Assembly (NCBI GenBank): GCA_003252145.1
Contig: QKDJ01000338.1
Location: 1-10,884 of the forward strand
DNA: 10,884 nucleotides
Direction: 5' to 3'
Source: Azovibrio restrictus
GTDB taxonomy: Bacteria > Pseudomonadota > Gammaproteobacteria > Burkholderiales > Rhodocyclaceae
Shown here: piece after piece, positions 7,109-10,884 of the stretch
Layout of the letters: each line of letters starts with the position of its first letter
Numbering within the stretch: position 1 is the first letter of the stretch
Notes under the pieces: model-generated
What the model was told of the DNA's origin: nothing
Database searches by the model: none
Seen by the model: only the letters and a program-made list of their open reading frames with translations
Program-made: the position numbers and the translations under genes

Positions 7109-8365
7109 TTACATCAACCAGCCGCCGATACTGCCCAGGGCGATAGCGGAAAAGCCCAGGATGATGGGGCGGGCCATGCGTTGTCCGGCGACAACGATCA
7201 CAATACCCAGCTTGAAACTCAGATTGGCCAGCATGGCAATGGTGATGGAATTCACGGCTTCGCTGCTGCCCAGTTTCTCCAGACCATAAAGACGCAAGGA
7301 GGACAGGGCGATGGCATCCACGTCAGTAAGTCCGGATACCAGAGAGGCGATGTAGAGCCCGGAACTGCCCGCGTAATCGGAAAGGGCAGCAGTGATGATC
7401 AACACCACGGCGTAGATGCTGCCGAAGGTGAGGGCCGTGCGAATTTCTGCCGGGTTGGAAATTTCCATGACCGGGATTTCCTCATCGCTGGACAAGCCGT
7501 GCCAACTCCAGAGTACGTAGGCACTGCCTACCACCAGCCCGCCGATCAAGATGGGGAGCAGCTTGGGCAGCAGGTCCGGCTGCAGGACCGCTGCGTAAGC
7601 CCCTAGGCGGAACAGGACCACCAGATTGGCCGTGAGTACGACCACCAGGGCCAACTTGACCAGATTAGGGTTGTTGGCCCCGTGGCGTGAAAACACCAGG
7701 GTAGTGGCCGTGCTGGAAGCCAAACCACCGAAAATGCCCAGCAGAGGGGCGCCCAGTTGCTGTCCCATGAAGCGCAGGGCCGCATAACCTGCCAGGCTGA
7801 AGCCGGAAATCAGGACCACCATCCACCAGACTTGCCGAGGCGAAAGGGCATCGTAGGGGCCCATGGTGGCATCTGGCAGGATAGGCAGAATAACCAAGGA
7901 CAGGACGCAGAACTGGAGAATGGAAATGATGTCCTTGCGGGTAAGCTTTTCCGAGACCTTGCGCAATTCTGCCTTGAAATACAGCAGTACCGTGGTGGAA
8001 ATACCCAGCATCACGGCCAGGGTCTGATAGCCAAACCAGCTCATGGCCCCATAGCAATAGCACAACAGCAGGGCCACTACGGAGGTGGTGCCCGGGTCCT
8101 TATCGTCCGGATGAGTCCAGTAGGCAGACACCATCATCAGCCCAACCATGAACAGACCTGCCGCCAGCATCCAGGGGGAACCGGTTTTCTCCGAGAGCAG
8201 GGCTGCTGTGCTGCCCAGCACACCCACCAGACCGAAAGTGCGCAGACCGGCCCGGGCGGAAGGGTTGCGCTCCCGCTCCAGACCCATCAAGAGTCCAAGT
8301 CCGAGGGCGATGCCAAACTCCTGGATGAAATCGAGGCCTACGGTGGTAACGACGGCAGTGTTCAT
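7109..8365 (-). CDS. MgtC/SapB-family membrane protein with DUF4010 domain
   Basis: This 418-residue integral membrane protein has about 11-12 hydrophobic helices. The N-terminal third resembles the MgtC/SapB fold, with GLGLLMGLERERN followed by RTFGLVGVLGS. The C-terminal half matches DUF4010, with the motifs GGLASSTATTLVFSR and SGLTDVDAIALSSL. The family is annotated as putative transport or magnesium-related, but the substrate is not established, and the name does not imply the virulence role of Salmonella MgtC. The ATG at 8363-8365 is preceded by an AAGGA Shine-Dalgarno (8376-8380 on the opposite strand), 10 nt away. The gene is transcribed against its neighbours: it converges on recO with a zero-base gap and diverges from ispD over 46 nt. 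Its composition looks like that of its neighbours, so there is no sign of recent transfer. Confidence 0.88.
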   Translation of the reverse strand: MNTAVVTTVGLDFIQEFGIALGLGLLMGLERERNPSARAGLRTFGLVGVLGSTAALLSEKTGSPWMLAAGLFMVGLMMVSAYWTHPDDKDPGTTSVVALLLCYCYGAMSWFGYQTLAVMLGISTTVLLYFKAELRKVSEKLTRKDIISILQFCVLSLVILPILPDATMGPYDALSPRQVWWMVVLISGFSLAGYAALRFMGQQLGAPLLGIFGGLASSTATTLVFSRHGANNPNLVKLALVVVLTANLVVLFRLGAYAAVLQPDLLPKLLPILIGGLVVGSAYVLWSWHGLSSDEEIPVMEISNPAEIRTALTFGSIYAVVLIITAALSDYAGSSGLYIASLVSGLTDVDAIALSSLRLYGLEKLGSSEAVNSITIAMLANLSFKLGIVIVVAGQRMARPIILGFSAIALGSIGGWLM

Positions 8366-8378
8366 TAGTGTTGTGTCC

Positions 8379-8405
8379 TTGGTCTTCTGTCTCCTGCAGT
8401 AAAAT
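8379..8405 (+). promoter_or_regulatory. Possible ispD promoter giving a near-leaderless transcript
   Basis: TAAAAT at 8400-8405 matches the -10 consensus at five of six positions. A weak -35-like TTGGTC lies at 8379-8384 with a short 15-nt spacer. A start about seven bases past the -10 would fall on or next to the ispD ATG at 8412. No Shine-Dalgarno is visible in the 17 nt before that ATG. This is inferred from pattern only. Confidence 0.3.
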
Positions 8406-8411
8406 TACGCC

Positions 8412-9119
8412 ATGGCTCGTTACTACGCAATCGTTCCCGCTGCTGGCAGCGGCTCCCGCTTTGGGGCAGAGATGCCCAAACAGTATTTGCCCCTGCTGGG
8501 GCGTCCATTGATATGGCATACCTTGTCGGCCTTGTGTCGGCATCCGGGAATCGACCGGGTCTGGGTTGTTCTCTCGCCTGGTGATGAGTGGTGGCAATCG
8601 CCGGAATGGCAGAGTTTATGGCTCGATCTGGGCCCCAAGCTGGAAGTGGCCAGTTGCGGTGGAGCCAGCCGTGCCGAGAGCGTCATGAATGGACTTCAGG
8701 CGGCACAAACCGCCATTGGCCCGGAGGATTGGGTGCTAGTCCATGATGCGGCGCGGCCCTGTCTCTCTGAAGACATGCTGGATCGACTGTTGGGGGAGCT
8801 GGCAGATGACCCTGTGGGTGGCCTGTTGGCGGTGCCGGTGGCGGATACCTTGAAGCGTGCGGACAGTCAGCAACGGGTGGCGGACACCCTGTGTCGGGAA
8901 GGTTTGTGGCAGGCCCAGACGCCCCAGATGTTTCGTTATGGGGTATTGCAACAGGCATTGGCCGGTAATAAGGCCGTGACGGATGAAGCAGGGGCCATGG
9001 AAGCAGCCGGGTATCAACCCCGTCTGGTACGTAGTGAAGTCACTAATCTCAAGGTGACTTATCCGGCAGACCTGGGTCTGGCCGAATGGATTTTACGGGG
9101 CAGGGGAGCAAAGGCATGA
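8412..9119 (+). CDS. ispD: 2-C-methyl-D-erythritol 4-phosphate cytidylyltransferase
   Basis: This 235-residue enzyme transfers CMP from CTP to MEP in the non-mevalonate isoprenoid pathway. The nucleotide-binding loop [10 protein letters not shown] (9-18) includes R16, and K23 lies in MPKQY. Further motifs are GGASRAESV (83-91), HDAARP (111-116), R162 in [18 protein letters not shown] (190-193) and K214 in [10 protein letters not shown]. All residues expected for catalysis are present. The ATG at 8412 gives the usual [12 protein letters not shown] start. No Shine-Dalgarno precedes it; see the promoter entry. The stop overlaps the ispF start as ATGA. The gene is the first of an ispD-ispF-thpR unit and is divergent from the MgtC/DUF4010 gene. 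Confidence 0.96.
   Translation: MARYYAIVPAAGSGSRFGAEMPKQYLPLLGRPLIWHTLSALCRHPGIDRVWVVLSPGDEWWQSPEWQSLWLDLGPKLEVASCGGASRAESVMNGLQAAQTAIGPEDWVLVHDAARPCLSEDMLDRLLGELADDPVGGLLAVPVADTLKRADSQQRVADTLCREGLWQAQTPQMFRYGVLQQALAGNKAVTDEAGAMEAAGYQPRLVRSEVTNLKVTYPADLGLAEWILRGRGAKA
9102..9108 (+). promoter_or_regulatory. Shine-Dalgarno that decides the ispF start
   Basis: AGGGGAG at 9102-9108 lies 7 nt before the ATG at 9116. It favours that start over an in-frame ATG at 9086, which would add ten residues without family similarity. Confidence 0.75.
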
Positions 9120-9604
9120 AGAACGGATTCAGGATTGGTCAGGGGTATGACGTTCATGCCCTGGTTCCCGGGCGCAAACTCATTCTGGGTGGTGTGGAAA
9201 TTCCTTTCGAGAAGGGGTTGCTGGGCCACTCGGATGCGGATGCCCTGTTGCATGCCATTACCGACGCGCTCCTGGGGGCCGCCGGGCTGGGGGACATTGG
9301 CCGTCACTTTCCCGATACGGACCCTCGTTACAAAGGGGCCGACAGCCGCGTGCTGCTGCGGGATGCCTTGACCCTGGTGCGCCAGCAAGGCTGGGAACTG
9401 GTCAATGTGGATGCCACACTGATTGCCCAACAACCCCGTTTGTCCAGTCACATTCCTGCCATGTGTGCGTTGATCGCCGAAGATCTGGGTTTGGCTGCTG
9501 GATGCGTGAATGTGAAGGGCAAGACCAACGAGAAATTGGGTTATCTGGGGCGTAATGAAGCCATCGAGGCCCAGGCGGTGGTGCTGCTGACGGCGGCTTC
9601 CTGA
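9116..9604 (+). CDS. ispF: 2-C-methyl-D-erythritol 2,4-cyclodiphosphate synthase
   Basis: This 162-residue enzyme converts CDP-ME 2-phosphate to the cyclic diphosphate MEcPP, the MEP-pathway step two after IspD (IspE, not in this window, acts between). The N-terminal motif RIGQGYDVH provides zinc ligands D12 and H14, and H46 in [12 protein letters not shown] is the third; these match D8, H10 and H42 of the E. coli enzyme. [10 protein letters not shown] (60-69) and the C-terminal [12 protein letters not shown] motif that contacts the cytidine are intact. The start at 9116 matches the family N-terminus, has AGGGGAG at 9102-9108 and overlaps the ispD stop by four bases, so the two are co-translated. 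The enzyme is a trimer in other bacteria. Confidence 0.97.
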   Translation: MKNGFRIGQGYDVHALVPGRKLILGGVEIPFEKGLLGHSDADALLHAITDALLGAAGLGDIGRHFPDTDPRYKGADSRVLLRDALTLVRQQGWELVNVDATLIAQQPRLSSHIPAMCALIAEDLGLAAGCVNVKGKTNEKLGYLGRNEAIEAQAVVLLTAAS

Positions 9605-9610
9605 AAACCT

Positions 9611-10165
9611 ATGGCATCCGGCCGCTTACGGCTGTTTTTTGCCCTGATGCCGGATGCCCGGGTGCTGGCCGATCTGGAGGCTGGGATTGATTCACTGGCG
9701 CCTCATCTGCATGGGCGCTGGGTGGCACGGAATAATCTGCATCTGACCTTGGCCTTTCTCGGCCAGGTTCCGGTTACAACTGTTCCCAGGCTGCTGGAAA
9801 TCGGTGATTTATTGGCCCGGGAAACGCCAGCTTTTGCCATGAGGATGGATCGCCTGGGGCTTTGGAAGCGCCAGGAGATTCTTTGGATGGGGTGTCGCTC
9901 GACACCATCGGAATTACAGCGCTTTCACCAACACCTGATGCAACGTCTACGGGCAGAGGTGGAACACCTGCCGGAGCTGGATTGTTGGGGGGGTTTCATC
10001 CCCCACGTCACTCTGGCCAGAAAAGTCAGAGGCCCTTTGCCGGAAGCCTTGCCGCCTTGGCATTTGGAGTGGCCCTGCAGTTCCTTTTCCCTTGTGCAGT
10101 CGCATCTGGGTTCAGGGGGAGCCCGTTACCAAGCTCTCCATAGTTGTCCTCTGCAAGCCCCTTAG
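9611..10165 (+). CDS. thpR: RNA 2',3'-cyclic phosphodiesterase (LigT/2H family)
   Basis: This 184-residue protein belongs to the 2H phosphoesterase superfamily, once called 2'-5' RNA ligase. It shows the two hallmark H-x-T-x tetrads: H44-L-T46 in NNLHLTLAFLG and H132-V-T134 in FIPHVTLARKV, spaced as expected for a symmetric active site. The N-terminal RLFFALMPD strand is typical. The established activity of the family is opening of 2',3'-cyclic phosphate RNA ends; the physiological substrate here is unknown. The ATG lies 6 nt after the ispF stop with no clear Shine-Dalgarno, so it is probably expressed with ispD-ispF. Its stop is 3 nt from the stop of the opposing kinase gene. Confidence 0.9.
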   Translation: MASGRLRLFFALMPDARVLADLEAGIDSLAPHLHGRWVARNNLHLTLAFLGQVPVTTVPRLLEIGDLLARETPAFAMRMDRLGLWKRQEILWMGCRSTPSELQRFHQHLMQRLRAEVEHLPELDCWGGFIPHVTLARKVRGPLPEALPPWHLEWPCSSFSLVQSHLGSGGARYQALHSCPLQAP

Positions 10166-10168
10166 ATT

Positions 10169-10884
10169 TCACGGTTTGCTACTGGGCTGCGCCAAGGGGA
10201 GCTTCAAAGTAGCGCACAGGCCACGTCCTTCAGGCCCCGTTTGCAACTCCAGGCAGCCCCCGTGGGCGCGGGCTACACGCTCGGCAATGGCAAGTCCCAA
10301 TCCGGTTCCGCTGGCACCGCTACGAGCGGTTTCGAGTCGGGTAAAGGGGCGTTTGAGTCGTTCCATATGGTCCGCAGGAATGCCTTCGCCAGCGTCCTGT
10401 ACGGACAGATAAAGCCATTTCTTGTCAGCACGGCCCATCAGAGTGACCGGTGGCGCACCATATTTCCAGGCATTGTCCACCAGATTGTTCAACGCCCGTT
10501 CCACCGCCCTGGGCTTCAGGGTGATGGGCGGAAGTTCGGCGGCTTCCAGTAAGACTGGGCGCTGGATGGCTTCGCCATGATGCACCAGGGATTCCAGTAG
10601 GGCGCGAGGGTCCTGTTGGAGTTCCATTTCCTCGCTCTCTCCCCGGGCATAGTCCAGGAATTGGGCAATGATGGCATCCATCTGAGCAATATCTGCGGCC
10701 ATTCCTGCCTGGGCAGGACCTTCGGGCAAGCTGAGTTCGGCTTCCAGGCGCATCCGGGCCAGGGGGGTGCGCAGGTCATGGGAAATGCCGGCGAGAATTT
10801 CAGCCCGTTCCTTTTCGTGGTGCGCCAGATCACTGTACATGCGATTGAAGGCGCTGGATAGGCGGGTGAGTTCCTCTGGTCCAG
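10169..10884 (-). CDS. EnvZ-like sensor histidine kinase, N-terminally truncated by the window edge
   Basis: The frame stays open to the right edge, so the ATG at 10838-10840 is probably internal. The visible part starts at the end of a HAMP domain (EELTRLSSAFNRM), which shows that the membrane and sensor regions lie outside the window. Counting from that internal Met, the phospho-acceptor is H21 in GISHDLRTPLARMRL. The N-box NNLVDNAWKYG has N119 and N123, G1 is DAGEGI (149-154), the F-box is PFTRLE (165-170) and G2 is GTGLGL (178-183). The HAMP exit, the LAGISHDLRTPLARMRLE type of H-box and the overall length of the kinase core fit the EnvZ/OmpR class, which couples envelope or osmotic signals to an OmpR regulator. 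The partner would be expected further right. The exact orthology to envZ is inferred. Confidence 0.88.
   Translation of the reverse strand, partial: GPEELTRLSSAFNRMYSDLAHHEKERAEILAGISHDLRTPLARMRLEAELSLPEGPAQAGMAADIAQMDAIIAQFLDYARGESEEMELQQDPRALLESLVHHGEAIQRPVLLEAAELPPITLKPRAVERALNNLVDNAWKYGAPPVTLMGRADKKWLYLSVQDAGEGIPADHMERLKRPFTRLETARSGASGTGLGLAIAERVARAHGGCLELQTGPEGRGLCATLKLPLAQPSSKP

Noticed and set aside
7090..7121. A terminator between recO and the MgtC/DUF4010 gene
   Set aside because: GGAATTCC is a plain palindrome, and CTGATT/AACCAG forms only a short stem with a mismatch. No T-run follows on either strand.
7757..8368. A 203-codon plus-strand open frame opposite the MgtC/DUF4010 gene
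   Set aside because: The Gln/His/Gly-rich translation is typical of the reverse of a membrane-protein gene, whereas the minus-strand frame has clear family motifs and membrane helices.
9086..9115. An upstream ATG start for IspF adding ten residues
   Set aside because: The family N-terminus and the AGGGGAG Shine-Dalgarno both point to ATG 9116.
1..10884. Mobile elements, CRISPR arrays, tRNA, rRNA or a defence-type system
   Set aside because: No transposase or integrase, inverted terminal repeats, spaced direct repeats or cloverleaf sequences were seen. Nearly all of the window is coding, and the longest gap between genes is 69 nt.

Overview
The window is a compact stretch of housekeeping chromosome from a Gram-negative bacterium, most likely a betaproteobacterium. 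Two things support this. The gene order rseC-like / degP(mucD) / glutaredoxin-like / lepA / lepB / DUF4845 / rnc / era / recO is the arrangement usually seen downstream of the rpoE-rse (muc) sigma-E locus in that class. ispD-ispF close to an EnvZ-like kinase is also common there. The base composition is fairly even and moderately GC-rich. A Rhodocyclales-like or related genus is a guess, and the species cannot be named from sequence alone.

Layout. Positions 1-111 hold the C-terminal end of an RseC/MucC-like membrane protein. A strong Shine-Dalgarno at its very end serves degP (116-1555), which overlaps a small glutaredoxin-like gene (1555-1800). A clear hairpin plus T-run (1826-1850) follows, only 19 nt before the lepA start. 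lepA (1870-3660), lepB (3680-4468), a DUF4845 gene (4478-4828), rnc (4833-5501), era (5498-6382) and recO (6386-7108) run in one direction with gaps of -4 to +19 nt and look like one operon. recO meets, with no gap, an opposing gene for a multi-membrane MgtC/SapB-DUF4010 protein (7109-8365, minus). A 46-nt divergent spacer separates that from ispD (8412-9119), ispF (9116-9604) and thpR (9611-10165). thpR converges, with a 3-nt gap, on the 3' part of an EnvZ-like sensor kinase (10169-10884, minus), which runs off the right edge.

How the genes fit together. The left end belongs to envelope quality control: a periplasmic protease and a sigma-E-associated membrane protein. The lepA-recO block combines a ribosomal GTPase, leader peptidase, a ribonuclease, the 30S assembly GTPase Era and a recombination mediator. 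The right block makes isoprenoid precursors by the MEP pathway (IspD and IspF) and carries an RNA cyclic phosphodiesterase next to an osmosensor-type two-component kinase. There is no mobile element, CRISPR array, tRNA or rRNA, and no gene-free stretch longer than 69 nt.

I found no convincing new biological system. The points most worth checking are the terminator-like hairpin sitting almost on the lepA start, a possibly leaderless ispD, abutting convergent gene ends, the MgtC/DUF4010 gene where pdxJ would often be expected, and the pilin-like N-terminus of the DUF4845 protein.
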